DNA of 64,000 nt from contig JAFPYX010000026.1 in assembly GCA_017417585.1 (NCBI GenBank), positions 1-64,000 of the forward strand. Direction: 5' to 3'. Below, piece after piece: positions 23,730-33,454 of this stretch. The notes beneath the pieces are model-generated. The model was not told where the DNA came from, did no database searches, and worked only from the letters and a program-made list of their open reading frames with translations. Source of the stretch: Victivallales bacterium (lineage in GTDB: Bacteria; Verrucomicrobiota; Lentisphaeria; Oligosphaerales; Oligosphaeraceae). Position numbers and translations under genes: made by a program. Each line of letters begins with the position of its first letter. The stretch's first letter is position 1.

Positions 23730-23841
23730 CCGGGTCATAAGTTTTTAAGTCCCTTGATTATTCCGTTACCCCATCCAACCATCGTCTTTGGTTCTGCCGG
23801 GATGTTTCCATATCCTTTCCATCGCTGAGGGGAATGCGTCA

Positions 23842-26034
23842 TTGAAATCAAGACTGCTATTTCGGATTTTGCTTTCGGCGGGCATCGTGGTTGCCCTAGG
23901 GCTGACGACATTGCTTGTAGTAATGGCGTATCGCTATCAAAGCCACACACGGCTCTTCCAAAGTGCGAAAAGCGCCTTTGAGAACGGCGACTATGCAGAA
24001 GCGGAGGCTATGTTCACCCGCTATCTCAAGATTGATCCGAACCAGGAAGAGGCGTGGCGTTGCATGGTCGAGATCTATCGGAAAAACGGGGATTCGTTCC
24101 AGGAGGCACACTGCTGGCGGCGGCTTGCCCGTCTCAATCCGCTGAACGAGGAATATCTGCGAGAATGCCTCCAAGCCTACTACCGCAACCACGACTATGC
24201 CAAATTGGGCGAAACCTTCATGCGGTTGCCCGAAGGAAAGCGCCTGGAATACCGCGAACTTTATACGCTGACTCGCTTTAAGCTCGCCCCCCAGTCGTCC
24301 GACACTGCCAAACTCATCACGGAACTCGCTCCAGAGAGTACCACTGCACGCCTCATCCAGGCACTGCAGAAACCGGGTCCGCCCGCAGAGCTGGCCATTC
24401 TAGAGGAGAGCGAAGACCCAGTCGTCCAAGTGGAGGCCTTCATCCAAGATGCGGCCCTGGCGGAATGGCAGGAGCGAGATTTTGCGCGAGCAGAGCACTG
24501 CTACCGCCGAGCGGCGGAACTCAACCCCACGCTCTGCCGCAGTGTTTTGGCAAGTTTTCTAGGACGGCAAGGACAATACCGCGATGCGCTGGAAATCTTC
24601 CAGGAGATTCCAGATGGACGCCTGTCTGGTTCCATGTTCCTCGACTACGCGGAGGCCCTATTCTATGAGAAGGACGCCGAAGCTCTAAAGCATCTGGCGC
24701 AACGTGTTCCCCAGGGCAGCTCCAATGTCATCTCCGTGCGGGCCTATATCCACAGCCTGGTGGCTCTGCTGGAGAACCAGCCGGTCGAGATGGTGAAGAA
24801 CTTCGCTGTCGCGCAGATCCAGCGCAATACGCGGCCGGGGCTGATGCTCCGTTATGCGGTTGCCATCGAATCCAAGAATGTACGGCAATTCTGCGCAGTA
24901 CTCGCAGCCTGGAAGCCAACAACGGTCTTCCAACAACGCCACCAGGACTTCCTCGCCCAGGCGCAACCGCTGCTCGACCGCGCCCTCCAGGAACGACAAT
25001 GGGAGCAGGTCATAGAATTGGCAGGATTCTTCCTGGATGAACGTCCGCCGGTGGAGAAAATCTGGCATGCGTATCTCCTTGCACTGGCCTCCACCCGCGG
25101 TGTGCCGGATTCGACCCTGCAACAGGCCATCCGTCTTTTCCCCGAGTCCCAGCTTTTCCGAAGCATGGCGCTGAACGCCGCCATCGGCAAGGGTGACCTT
25201 TCCGGCACTCTCAATGCCTTCGACAAGCTCATCGAAGTCAGCGACGACTCCCCCACGGTCCACTACAGCAAGGTACTCTTCCTTGAGGAGAGTGGGCGGC
25301 TTGATGAAGCAATGCAAGAATTAAAGAACATGCTAGAAAGCGACCCGTCGTTGCAGAACCGAAAGCACTGCCTGGCGTTTGGCATCCGCACCGGCAACCA
25401 AGAGGCACTGGATCTCGCCGCGCAAGAACCATCTCTGAGCACCTTTGCGGAATTCGAGAAGGAACGCCGCTACGGCGATATTCAGCGTGCGGAAACCATC
25501 TTAAAGGAAACGCAGATGGAACATGGGCTTTCCGTCGAGCACCCGGAGGATCGTGAGTTGATGCTTCCCCTCGCCTTCTGTCTCGCCCTCTCCCATGAGT
25601 ATTCGCGCGCCATCGCCCTCTACGAGGCACTCGCTCCCTATCTCACGCAGAATGCGACCGTTGACATCAATCTCTCTGAAATCTATGCTGCCCTCGGCGA
25701 CTTGCCGCGCGCTCTACAATATGCGGCGCAGGCCTACCGGCGCTTCCCGCAATCGCCATTGGTTCAAGGTGTTTACGGGGTGCGATGCGCGGAAAACGGC
25801 GACTTCCAGAAGGCGGCAGACCTGATTCCTGACTCCGCCGATATCCCGCCGTTCCGCAATGTTCTGCTGACCAGTCTCGAAAAGAACCTCGAAAGCAATC
25901 TGGCCGCCAAGCGCTATAGCCTCTGTCGGTCGATTGCCACCCGAATCCTCCGTTTGCAACCCGATCATGCCCGCGCCCAGGAGTGCCTGGACCAGCTTGA
26001 CCAACTCCAGCGCGAAAATGCAAACCCCAAGTGA
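23842..26034 (+). CDS. TPR-repeat membrane protein of the exosortase cluster
   Basis: A 730-residue protein with one N-terminal membrane segment (about residues 5-28) and then tetratricopeptide-like helical repeats through most of its length (for example SAFENGDYAEAEAMFTRYLKIDPNQEEAWRCMVEIY and LSEIYAALGDLPRALQYAAQAYRRFPQSPL). TTG 23842 is chosen because GAGGGG lies 9 bases upstream and the membrane helix follows directly; an earlier TTG at 23788 lacks a ribosome site. TPR partners often accompany exosortase systems and probably scaffold the export machinery. The exosortase gene overlaps its 3' end by 17 bases. Confidence 0.8.
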   Translation: MKSRLLFRILLSAGIVVALGLTTLLVVMAYRYQSHTRLFQSAKSAFENGDYAEAEAMFTRYLKIDPNQEEAWRCMVEIYRKNGDSFQEAHCWRRLARLNPLNEEYLRECLQAYYRNHDYAKLGETFMRLPEGKRLEYRELYTLTRFKLAPQSSDTAKLITELAPESTTARLIQALQKPGPPAELAILEESEDPVVQVEAFIQDAALAEWQERDFARAEHCYRRAAELNPTLCRSVLASFLGRQGQYRDALEIFQEIPDGRLSGSMFLDYAEALFYEKDAEALKHLAQRVPQGSSNVISVRAYIHSLVALLENQPVEMVKNFAVAQIQRNTRPGLMLRYAVAIESKNVRQFCAVLAAWKPTTVFQQRHQDFLAQAQPLLDRALQERQWEQVIELAGFFLDERPPVEKIWHAYLLALASTRGVPDSTLQQAIRLFPESQLFRSMALNAAIGKGDLSGTLNAFDKLIEVSDDSPTVHYSKVLFLEESGRLDEAMQELKNMLESDPSLQNRKHCLAFGIRTGNQEALDLAAQEPSLSTFAEFEKERRYGDIQRAETILKETQMEHGLSVEHPEDRELMLPLAFCLALSHEYSRAIALYEALAPYLTQNATVDINLSEIYAALGDLPRALQYAAQAYRRFPQSPLVQGVYGVRCAENGDFQKAADLIPDSADIPPFRNVLLTSLEKNLESNLAAKRYSLCRSIATRILRLQPDHARAQECLDQLDQLQRENANPK

Positions 26035-26941
26035 ACTGACCGGGCAGGACAAGCCCAGATGCCCTTGGGAGGGAATCCGTGCCAACGTCACCAATTGCCC
26101 CACCACCTCCGCCATTCTGACCGCTGCAGGTCTCTTCGGCATTACGGAGTTCCTGGTCTGGTGCAAACCCTATTTGGAGGACGGCGCATTCCTGATGATA
26201 TTGCTTGGGCTGGCGACCTGGAATTTAATGAAGTTTCCAATTGCCTCACACGCCACGCCGAACCACCGCCACGCCAGCTGGTTCTTGCTTGCATTTGCGG
26301 CCATCGCCATGGTCGGGGCCACCATCCTCTCGCATGGTATCCCCGACGGTCAGCGAGAACTGACGCCGTTGCTCTGCAAAAACGCTTCACTGCTATTTTT
26401 GGCCGTCGCCGCCATCTTGCGGCAGGATGGTCTCCCCGTCGTCATCAAGTCCCTGCCAATGTTAGTGCTCGCGATTCTCATCCTGCCCCTCTATGAACTC
26501 TTGCTGCTGGAGTTCAGTTATCCACTGCGCCAGCTTTCGACCCTGGTTTCGGTCGGAGTGCTCAACCTCTGCGCCTTTCACGTCCAATTCGACGGCACCA
26601 GCCTCTTCTGGGGCGACCAAACCCTCTCCATCACGGAGGCTTGCAGCGGGATTTCCCTCCTGGGGCTCTTCGTCCTGCTTGAATATCTCATCGCCCATCC
26701 ACTGCGGACGGCCGCCTGGAAGAAATGGGGCTGGAGTTCCCTGCTGGTGCTGTGGGTGACACTTGGCAACGCCCTGCGGCTCCTGCTCACCTTCTTGCTT
26801 TACCGTGTCATCGGGGAAAGGGTTTATGCCCCGCGCCCCCATTTCTTGCTGGGATGCTTCTTCGTGGTTACGACCTCCCTGCTCATCTGGCTGAGTTCAT
26901 TCCTGTTCAAGTTGGACCAGCCAACTCCCGACGAACCATGA
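26018..26941 (+). CDS. Exosortase (archaeosortase/exosortase family transpeptidase)
   Basis: A 307-residue protein with about eight membrane helices. The catalytic triad is visible: Cys209 in ITEACSGIS, Arg254 in GNALR, and His275 in RPHFLLG. Exosortases cut PEP-CTERM-like tails in the membrane and pass the protein to a surface acceptor. ATG 26018 overlaps the TPR gene by 17 bases, and the next gene starts in an ATGA overlap, so the three form one operon. The PLPG-tailed protein upstream is the obvious nearby substrate. The subfamily cannot be fixed by eye. Confidence 0.88.
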   Translation: MQTPSELTGQDKPRCPWEGIRANVTNCPTTSAILTAAGLFGITEFLVWCKPYLEDGAFLMILLGLATWNLMKFPIASHATPNHRHASWFLLAFAAIAMVGATILSHGIPDGQRELTPLLCKNASLLFLAVAAILRQDGLPVVIKSLPMLVLAILILPLYELLLLEFSYPLRQLSTLVSVGVLNLCAFHVQFDGTSLFWGDQTLSITEACSGISLLGLFVLLEYLIAHPLRTAAWKKWGWSSLLVLWVTLGNALRLLLTFLLYRVIGERVYAPRPHFLLGCFFVVTTSLLIWLSSFLFKLDQPTPDEP

Positions 26942-28041
26942 AGCGTTTGCGCACGGCCATCCTATTGCTCCTTGCGGCGATCCCTTTCTGCCTGAAACTC
27001 CCCTACTGCCTCCGGGGAATGCGCAGTGCATCGCCGGAAAACTGGAACTGGTGCTTCTTTCTAGCAGCCGGCGTACTGGCTTGCGCAGCCGTCCCGAGGA
27101 TCCGCCGCGAAGCGGCAAAGCCAGCCCCATGGTCGGCCTGGCACCTCCTGCCATTGCTTGTCGGGCTACTACTGATATTTGGTGGCTGGCTTCGGCACAT
27201 CCACTATCTGACACTCCTCGGCAGCATTCTACTGCCTTGGTCGATGATGTTCTGCCTATATGGGTGGCAGAGTGCCACCTCCTTGCTTCCAGCGGCAGGA
27301 ATGCTCCTGCTGTTCCTGCCCAACACTGGCTACCTGCTTTCCACCATCTTGCCTGTAAACGGGCTGCTCCTGAAAGTAATCGTAGCCGTTGGTCTGACCG
27401 CAATGGCGCTGCACCTCCATTTGCGCCGGAAGCCCCTGCCCGCTCCGGAAACATGCCTCTTCTGGAGCCTGACAGTGCTCATTGCAGCAGGATATCTCGT
27501 ATCAAATCAGCCGGTGGCGCCGGGGCCACCACTCACCCCCGACTTCACCCTGCTCCTCTCCGGCGACTTCAGAGGAATCGCAGAGGGAGCCACCCCGCTG
27601 GATAAGCAATTCTACGGCAGAAGCACAATCCAGCGTTTCCTGTTTGCCCACTCCGACGGCACCCCCGTCCATGTGCTGTCCGTTGGCGACATCGACAACA
27701 TCCACCAGGTGCATTCCGTTGCCTTCTGCCTGAGAGCCAGCGGGTACCGGATCCTCACCGAGCGTACCATCCGCTGGAGCCCCGACGACCTTCCGGGGCA
27801 AGCCTGGGAGATTCAGGAAATCCTGGCTGAAAGGCAGGGGGGGAGGCAGCTGTTCTGGCAATGGTATTCCACGCCTCAAAAGTCCACTGCCAACTTCCTC
27901 GTCTTTCGTGCCGCCTATCGTGCCAACGATGGCTGGACAGCGTACCTAGTAGGCACCCCGGCCGACGACGAATCCGAGGAAAGCCATCACCGACTTGCAG
28001 AGTTCATCCGCGCTTTCCTCCCCGCAACCACGATGGAATAA
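26938..28041 (+). CDS. EpsI-like exosortase-associated membrane protein
   Basis: A 367-residue protein that starts in an ATGA overlap with the exosortase gene. About 6-7 membrane helices fill residues 5-180. The last 180 residues form a soluble domain (FLFAHSDGTPVHVLSVGDIDNIHQVHSVAFCLRASGYRILTE ... LFWQWYST) with the HxxxxCLxxxG and WQW features of EpsI/DUF3485-type domains found next to or fused with exosortases. It probably assists surface anchoring or polysaccharide coupling. The family call is from pattern and context. Confidence 0.7.
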   Translation: MKRLRTAILLLLAAIPFCLKLPYCLRGMRSASPENWNWCFFLAAGVLACAAVPRIRREAAKPAPWSAWHLLPLLVGLLLIFGGWLRHIHYLTLLGSILLPWSMMFCLYGWQSATSLLPAAGMLLLFLPNTGYLLSTILPVNGLLLKVIVAVGLTAMALHLHLRRKPLPAPETCLFWSLTVLIAAGYLVSNQPVAPGPPLTPDFTLLLSGDFRGIAEGATPLDKQFYGRSTIQRFLFAHSDGTPVHVLSVGDIDNIHQVHSVAFCLRASGYRILTERTIRWSPDDLPGQAWEIQEILAERQGGRQLFWQWYSTPQKSTANFLVFRAAYRANDGWTAYLVGTPADDESEESHHRLAEFIRAFLPATTME

Positions 28042-28247
28042 TCCAGCACGCCGTTTTGCAAATGCCACCGCATGTGCTTTTATTGGAAATCATATTGTTA
28101 ACGCCATGTTCCCCAAGAGGGTTATCTACAGGTAACAAACGATTCGTAGCAAAAATCGAAATTCGCTGTTCATACCACAAGATTGACCTCAATTAGGTGC
28201 CCTTGTGGGGAACAAAACCAAGCAAAAAAGATCTTCTGCATTGTCGT

Positions 28248-29267
28248 TCAATAATTGTAGTCCACGGGTTCGGGACGGCCAGACTGCGCGGAACGAATCG
28301 CCGCATCCGCAAACGCAACCGTCCGGGTGCCTTGATAGACATCTGTGGCGCAGGGAACGCCCGCTTCCAGCGATGCCACGAAGTCTTTCAATTCGCTGGT
28401 GACATTGTGGTTGGCGATCGCGACGGGGATGTCGGTGAAGGCCATGGTTCCGGTGGGATTACGCAGAATCTTCTCGCTGAGCTGGATATGGTCGCTGGTA
28501 TTGTCGCAGATGATGGTTCCTTCGGTACCGTAGATGACCGTCCGCATCGTGTAGGGGCGTTTCACGCCGATGGAGACAAAAATACGGCCTAGCACCTCGT
28601 TGGGGAATTTCGCCACAGCGACTCCGGTGTCCGGAGTCGGCCAGTCGGGCATGAAGATGTGGTTCATGTAGCAGAAGACCTCGGTGGGATCGCCCGCAAT
28701 CCACCTCGTCAAATCGAGCGCGTGGCATCCGCCGCCCAGGAAGCCTTGGCGCCGGATGGCGGGGTCCTTCCGCCATTCGCGGTATCCCTTGGCGAACTCG
28801 TAGTCGTGGGCATATTCGCTCTCCAGATAGACAAGCCGGCCGATTCGCCCTGCCTCCACCAGCGCCTTCGCGGTGCGGAAGCCAGGCGCATATCGGCACA
28901 CCTGACCAGTCATGAACTGCCGCCCGCTCGCCTTCACGGCCGCGATGATCTGTCGGCAGTCCTCCAGGGTGAGCGCCAGCGGCTTCTCACAGATCACATG
29001 CTTGCCCGCTTCCAACGCCTTCACGCATTGCTCACGATGGAAATTGTCGGGGCTGGCAATGATCACGATGTCCGCGTCTGACTGATATATCTCGCCCTCC
29101 TCTCTGGCCACCGTGATGCCAGGCCCGGTGACCTTTTCGCGGGGGATATAGGTGTTTTCCTCGTAATACTTGTCATAGACCATCACGAGCTGGGCATTGG
29201 GCAGTTCCTTGACCGCCATCGCCCATCTCGACCCCATCCCCAAGCCAATGACTGCAACTTTATACAT
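28248..29267 (-). CDS. Gfo/Idh/MocA-family oxidoreductase
   Basis: A 339-residue NAD(P)-dependent sugar dehydrogenase-like protein. The Rossmann fold opens with VIGLGMGSRW (residues 6-15). EKPLAL (about 94-99) is the family Lys-Pro motif. GGGCHALDLTRWIAG (about 177-191) holds the conserved His near the active site. A GGAG site precedes the ATG. PVC bacteria carry many such enzymes for sugar and inositol turnover. It is divergent from the two large secreted proteins that follow, which may supply its substrates. The exact substrate is unknown. Confidence 0.88.
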   Translation of the reverse strand: MYKVAVIGLGMGSRWAMAVKELPNAQLVMVYDKYYEENTYIPREKVTGPGITVAREEGEIYQSDADIVIIASPDNFHREQCVKALEAGKHVICEKPLALTLEDCRQIIAAVKASGRQFMTGQVCRYAPGFRTAKALVEAGRIGRLVYLESEYAHDYEFAKGYREWRKDPAIRRQGFLGGGCHALDLTRWIAGDPTEVFCYMNHIFMPDWPTPDTGVAVAKFPNEVLGRIFVSIGVKRPYTMRTVIYGTEGTIICDNTSDHIQLSEKILRNPTGTMAFTDIPVAIANHNVTSELKDFVASLEAGVPCATDVYQGTRTVAFADAAIRSAQSGRPEPVDYNY

Positions 29268-29472
29268 GTTTTTCTCCGCTAGAAAAGGACTATTCTGAAA
29301 CGATGCATTATTTTAACATGGAAATGGCAGATTTCCTGCCTGCGGGGACGATTTTTCTTTCGCTGAAAGACCGTTCACCCCATGAAAACGCCTTCGCCCC
29401 GGGATCTTCAGAATCCATGCCGCCGGTAGCAAATGACATTTGCAATTACTTCCTAAGGAATTAAATAACGCC

Positions 29473-32400
29473 ATGAAAACAATCCTTGCTTTTGCTTTCG
29501 CCCTCCTGAGTTCAGCCATGCTCTTCGCGGCGGGATGGGATTTCCCGATGTCGAATGACAAGCATGTCATGATCAATGACATACCGGACTGGGGGCAGGA
29601 GGGGTTCACGGCGGAAGTGTGGTGCCGACCCGACGAGGCGGACTGCGGCTATGCGGTCGTGATGCACGGCGCATTCGGCCTCCCGAAATTCGAAGGAGAC
29701 GACGGCTACCTCGACTACCTGAAGCTGGCAAACGGTGCCGAACCCTCCGAATTATTCAAACTGCCGCTTGAACTAGGCAAATTCCACCACTATGTCATGA
29801 CGGGCACGCCGGAGCAAGTCTGCCACTACCGCGACGGAAAACTACTGAAAACCAGCGAAGGCCCTGGCATCCCAGTCTATATTCCGGCTAAGCCACTCTA
29901 TATCGGCAACAGCATGGGCTGGCATCACAAGGACTTTGTCGGCAATGTCTCCCTCGTCCGTCTATATAGCCGTGCCTTGACACCCGTCGAAGTCGCCGGC
30001 CACTACGGACTTTTGCAAAAAGGAAAGCCCATCCCGACCGATACTGCACTCCTGTTGGACGAAGACTATCGCTTCAGCGGGCCGGACGAGATAACGAAGC
30101 CGGCAAATTTCGGCAAGTGGGTCACGGTGCCCCTGGACAACGTCGTGAAGGACGGCGCTCTCCACGGGCGCAGCCGCCACTTCGAAGGCCGCCATGAACG
30201 GAAAAAGCCCCTGGTGGATTTCGAGGACTTGGAAGGATGGAAGATGAGCTATGTCTCGGGCGCAGTGATTCCCTCGTTCCGCCGCAGCAAGGAATACACC
30301 CTCTGGGGCGAATATGTCTTGCGCGCCGAATTCAAAGAGGGCTATGCCCCGAACCCCGACACGAAGGTGGTGCTGGAACCGCCTGCCCCCATCCGCATCC
30401 CCAACGATTTCGATGCCGTCGCGGTCTGGCGTTTTGCCACCGATTATGGAAATGCAGTGCCCGCGCTGTGGTTCTCCGTCCAATGGCGTGACCCGGAAGG
30501 CAAGCTCCACGACTCCGGCAAGATGGACAACGTGCTGGAATTGGGCTGGGGGCTGAAAATGGCCCCGCTGAAGGAAACGATGAAGGCCGGCTCCGAATTC
30601 GTCTCCATCACCTTCACTGGCTTCAACGAGCCCCCCAGACACGTCATCTACTTGGACAACCTCGTCTTCTACGAGCGCAGCAAGGCGCCGCTGGCGGACG
30701 CTCGCATCCCGACCTACGAGGAGCTGGGGGTTCCCAACCGCCCGGAAACCATCCTGCCGACCGCCGCCGAGCCGACTACCGTCACGCTTGAAAGCCTCGC
30801 CCCGAACCACTGGCGCTTCACCAGCACGGGAACCGCCACCGGCCAAAAGCTCTGCTATGACATCCGTCCCGCTACTGGCACGCTGAGCGACATCCAGGCG
30901 ACCTGGAACGGCAAGACCTTCACCCCCATGCAGGGCGGAGGCTTCCGCTGGGCAATGGACAATGTCTATCCCGTCAAAGAGGACTCCCTGCTGGACTCGT
31001 CCTCACCACGCATCATGGCAACCCTGGCCAACGCCGCCGCCACTGACGATACGCTCACTCTGACCTGGAACTATCTGATTGACAGGAAGCTGCGCCGCAC
31101 CGCCAAGTGGGTGTTCTCGCTCAAGGGCAACACGCTCATCATCGACCTGGCCAGCGACCTGGGGGAAAAGGACGGCAATGTCGGCCAGTTCCATTTCGGC
31201 GCCATCGACGGCATTGCGGGAAAGGTGGTGGAAATCCCCTATCTGAACTGGGGAAGATGGTTCTACGTCAAAAGCAATCCGCCAGGCGTCTTCGTCGCAG
31301 ACGACTGCTGCATCTTCGCCATGCTCGACTGGTACAACTCCGACGCCTCCGGGCTCTTCGGTGCCTCCAGCGCCACGCCACGCGGACATTTCGTGCTGAA
31401 CCCCATCTCCGCCGACTACAACTATATCCTCGAAGGCAATGCGGCCGACCCGACCAACGTAGTTCGCAATCATTCCGTCATCAACGGCGGCAGCTACTAC
31501 TGGCCCACCACGGCAGGCCGCCGCAACCCTGCCCGGGAGCGCCTGATGCTCACCGTCGCCGGCAAGCTGGCCAATGTCCTCCCCAACATCCCTCATCCCG
31601 TAAATCCCGACCTTCCGCTCACGAAGAACGACGTCTGGTGTACGCGAATCTGGTACATCACCTCCCCCACGCCAGACTACTTCGCACAGGAGCTTGCCAT
31701 GTGGCAGTCGTGCCGTGACTACGGCATGGAGCACCTCAACATCCGATTGCACTGCAACATCAACCGCATGTACTGGCCCGAACGGTTTGACGAGCCAATC
31801 ACCTTCGTCAAGCCGTTCACGACGCCTGACATCGGCGGTGACGAGGCACTCGCCGCCTTCTGCAAGGACATTAAGCAACTTGGTTACCGCATCGGCCTAT
31901 ACACCAACGTAATGCTCCTCAGCGAAATGTCCTTCGACGCCTGGGACGAGGACATGATGAACCAAGATCCCAACGGCCGCTGGCTCTACAGCTTCAACAA
32001 CACCAGCCAGACCAAGACCTCCCGAATACTGGCGCTCCAGGAGAAATGGTACCCCAGCTACGTAGAGCAGTTTGCCCCGACCTGCGCCTACCATGACCAG
32101 ATCACAAGTCCGCCCTGCTGGCGCTATACCGACTATGATGCCCGCGCCCCCGAAGCGGGCAAGTTCTCGGCACCCTGGCGTGTCTTCGCCGAGAGCCTCC
32201 GCGAGGTTCGCGAGGCCTTCGGCCCCGTGCTCTCCGAGGGGGCGACACAGCTCTTCTTCGCCGGTCTCTGCAACAGCTACGCCCAGCCGCAACGATTGGC
32301 GATGAACGTCATCCCTGACTTCAACCTGCTCAAGATCCATCCACTCAGCAACGACTGCGGCTACCAGCTGAATCTGGTCGAGCAGAAGGCCAGAGACGGC

Positions 32401-33123
32401 GGCAAACAATACGCCTACAAGTTGCTTGCCTACGAGTATGCCTACGGTAGCATGGGGCACATCGCCGACTGCTATTTTGGCACGCCGTTCACCTCCGCCA
32501 CACCTGCCATGATCGCCAGCTACTTCCTCATCCAGCCGATGCAGAAATTCTACGCGGGCATCGAGATCAAGGAAATCTTCTACAATGTGAACGGGCAGTA
32601 TCTGTCCTTCGAAGCCGCCGTCAAGGCGGGGACGCTTTCCCGCAACCAGGTGAAGCTCATCTACACAAATGGTCTGGAGGTCGCCGCCAACCTGAATGGC
32701 TCAGAGACCATGGACGTGACGCTGAACGGGATGCCCTTCGAACTGCCCCCCGACGGCTTTGCCGCCGTGACCGCAGACCAGAAGAACCTCGCCTGTTCCG
32801 CACTGCAAGACGGGAAGCGCGTAGATTTGTGCTGGAGCGAACAGGACGGTCTCCTCTACTGCGACAACGGCCCCGCCAACCCGCTCTTGCAGGCCAAGGG
32901 ACCATACCTGCTCAAACGGCTTCCCGACCACAGCTTGGAGCTGATTCCTGCCCCCTTCAAGTCCCCGGAGACCGTGAGCATTGCAGTCGATGCCACGAAC
33001 GTCGCCGTGGAGCGCTACAGTCGGGACGGCAAGTTGCTCGGCACAGAGACCCTCCCCGTTGACGATGGCCGCCTCGCCCTCCCCGTCACCCAGGAAACAT
33101 TCAAGTATGTGCTGAAAAAGTAA
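29473..33123 (+). CDS. Large secreted LamG plus glycoside-hydrolase-like protein
   Basis: A 1,216-residue protein with a signal peptide (MKTILAFAFALLSSAMLFAA). Residues about 20-190 form a LamG/concanavalin-like jelly roll (FTAEVWCRPDEADCGYAVV ... KPLYIGNSMGWHHKDFVGNVSLVRLYSRALTPVEV). The region around 740-1060 looks like a TIM-barrel hydrolase (PDYFAQELAMWQSCRDYGMEHLNIRLHCN, GYRIGLYTNVMLLSEMSFDAW, CAYHDQITSPPCWRYTDYDARAP). The C-terminus is a beta-sandwich. It resembles the large DUF6259-like glycan-degrading proteins of PVC bacteria; enzyme class unknown. ATG 29473 starts the signal peptide. Confidence 0.75.
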   Translation: MKTILAFAFALLSSAMLFAAGWDFPMSNDKHVMINDIPDWGQEGFTAEVWCRPDEADCGYAVVMHGAFGLPKFEGDDGYLDYLKLANGAEPSELFKLPLELGKFHHYVMTGTPEQVCHYRDGKLLKTSEGPGIPVYIPAKPLYIGNSMGWHHKDFVGNVSLVRLYSRALTPVEVAGHYGLLQKGKPIPTDTALLLDEDYRFSGPDEITKPANFGKWVTVPLDNVVKDGALHGRSRHFEGRHERKKPLVDFEDLEGWKMSYVSGAVIPSFRRSKEYTLWGEYVLRAEFKEGYAPNPDTKVVLEPPAPIRIPNDFDAVAVWRFATDYGNAVPALWFSVQWRDPEGKLHDSGKMDNVLELGWGLKMAPLKETMKAGSEFVSITFTGFNEPPRHVIYLDNLVFYERSKAPLADARIPTYEELGVPNRPETILPTAAEPTTVTLESLAPNHWRFTSTGTATGQKLCYDIRPATGTLSDIQATWNGKTFTPMQGGGFRWAMDNVYPVKEDSLLDSSSPRIMATLANAAATDDTLTLTWNYLIDRKLRRTAKWVFSLKGNTLIIDLASDLGEKDGNVGQFHFGAIDGIAGKVVEIPYLNWGRWFYVKSNPPGVFVADDCCIFAMLDWYNSDASGLFGASSATPRGHFVLNPISADYNYILEGNAADPTNVVRNHSVINGGSYYWPTTAGRRNPARERLMLTVAGKLANVLPNIPHPVNPDLPLTKNDVWCTRIWYITSPTPDYFAQELAMWQSCRDYGMEHLNIRLHCNINRMYWPERFDEPITFVKPFTTPDIGGDEALAAFCKDIKQLGYRIGLYTNVMLLSEMSFDAWDEDMMNQDPNGRWLYSFNNTSQTKTSRILALQEKWYPSYVEQFAPTCAYHDQITSPPCWRYTDYDARAPEAGKFSAPWRVFAESLREVREAFGPVLSEGATQLFFAGLCNSYAQPQRLAMNVIPDFNLLKIHPLSNDCGYQLNLVEQKARDGGKQYAYKLLAYEYAYGSMGHIADCYFGTPFTSATPAMIASYFLIQPMQKFYAGIEIKEIFYNVNGQYLSFEAAVKAGTLSRNQVKLIYTNGLEVAANLNGSETMDVTLNGMPFELPPDGFAAVTADQKNLACSALQDGKRVDLCWSEQDGLLYCDNGPANPLLQAKGPYLLKRLPDHSLELIPAPFKSPETVSIAVDATNVAVERYSRDGKLLGTETLPVDDGRLALPVTQETFKYVLKK

Positions 33124-33454
33124 AACTCTCTGCCAGGTTTTTCCAAATGCTGTCTCAGAGGATACACTCCTGTAAAACATGGGAAAAGTGCCTCAGTGGG
33201 ACCGTCGGACATCCGGCGGTCTCGCTGATAGGTATAGGTACTGACGGCTCCACCGAGTTCAACGACAATTGCCCCCATCATCGGAACCATACATAGCATT
33301 GAAGCTATTTCCCAATTAGGGAAACGAGGTGTCCCGTAGTCACCTGCCTCACCATCAGCTTATCGTGAGAGATGCCTGAAATACGTCATCTGTTGCAATT
33401 TCAGGCGTTATCTTTGATGAGAACTGCAATCCACTTTAAGCACGAAAATACGCC
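33124..33454. other. Intergenic region between two giant genes
   Basis: About 330 bases with no gene I accept. An imperfect GACCG/CGGTC hairpin lies near 33208-33229. No T-run terminator follows the first gene, so read-through is possible. A promoter for the next gene is expected but not evident. Confidence 0.35.
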
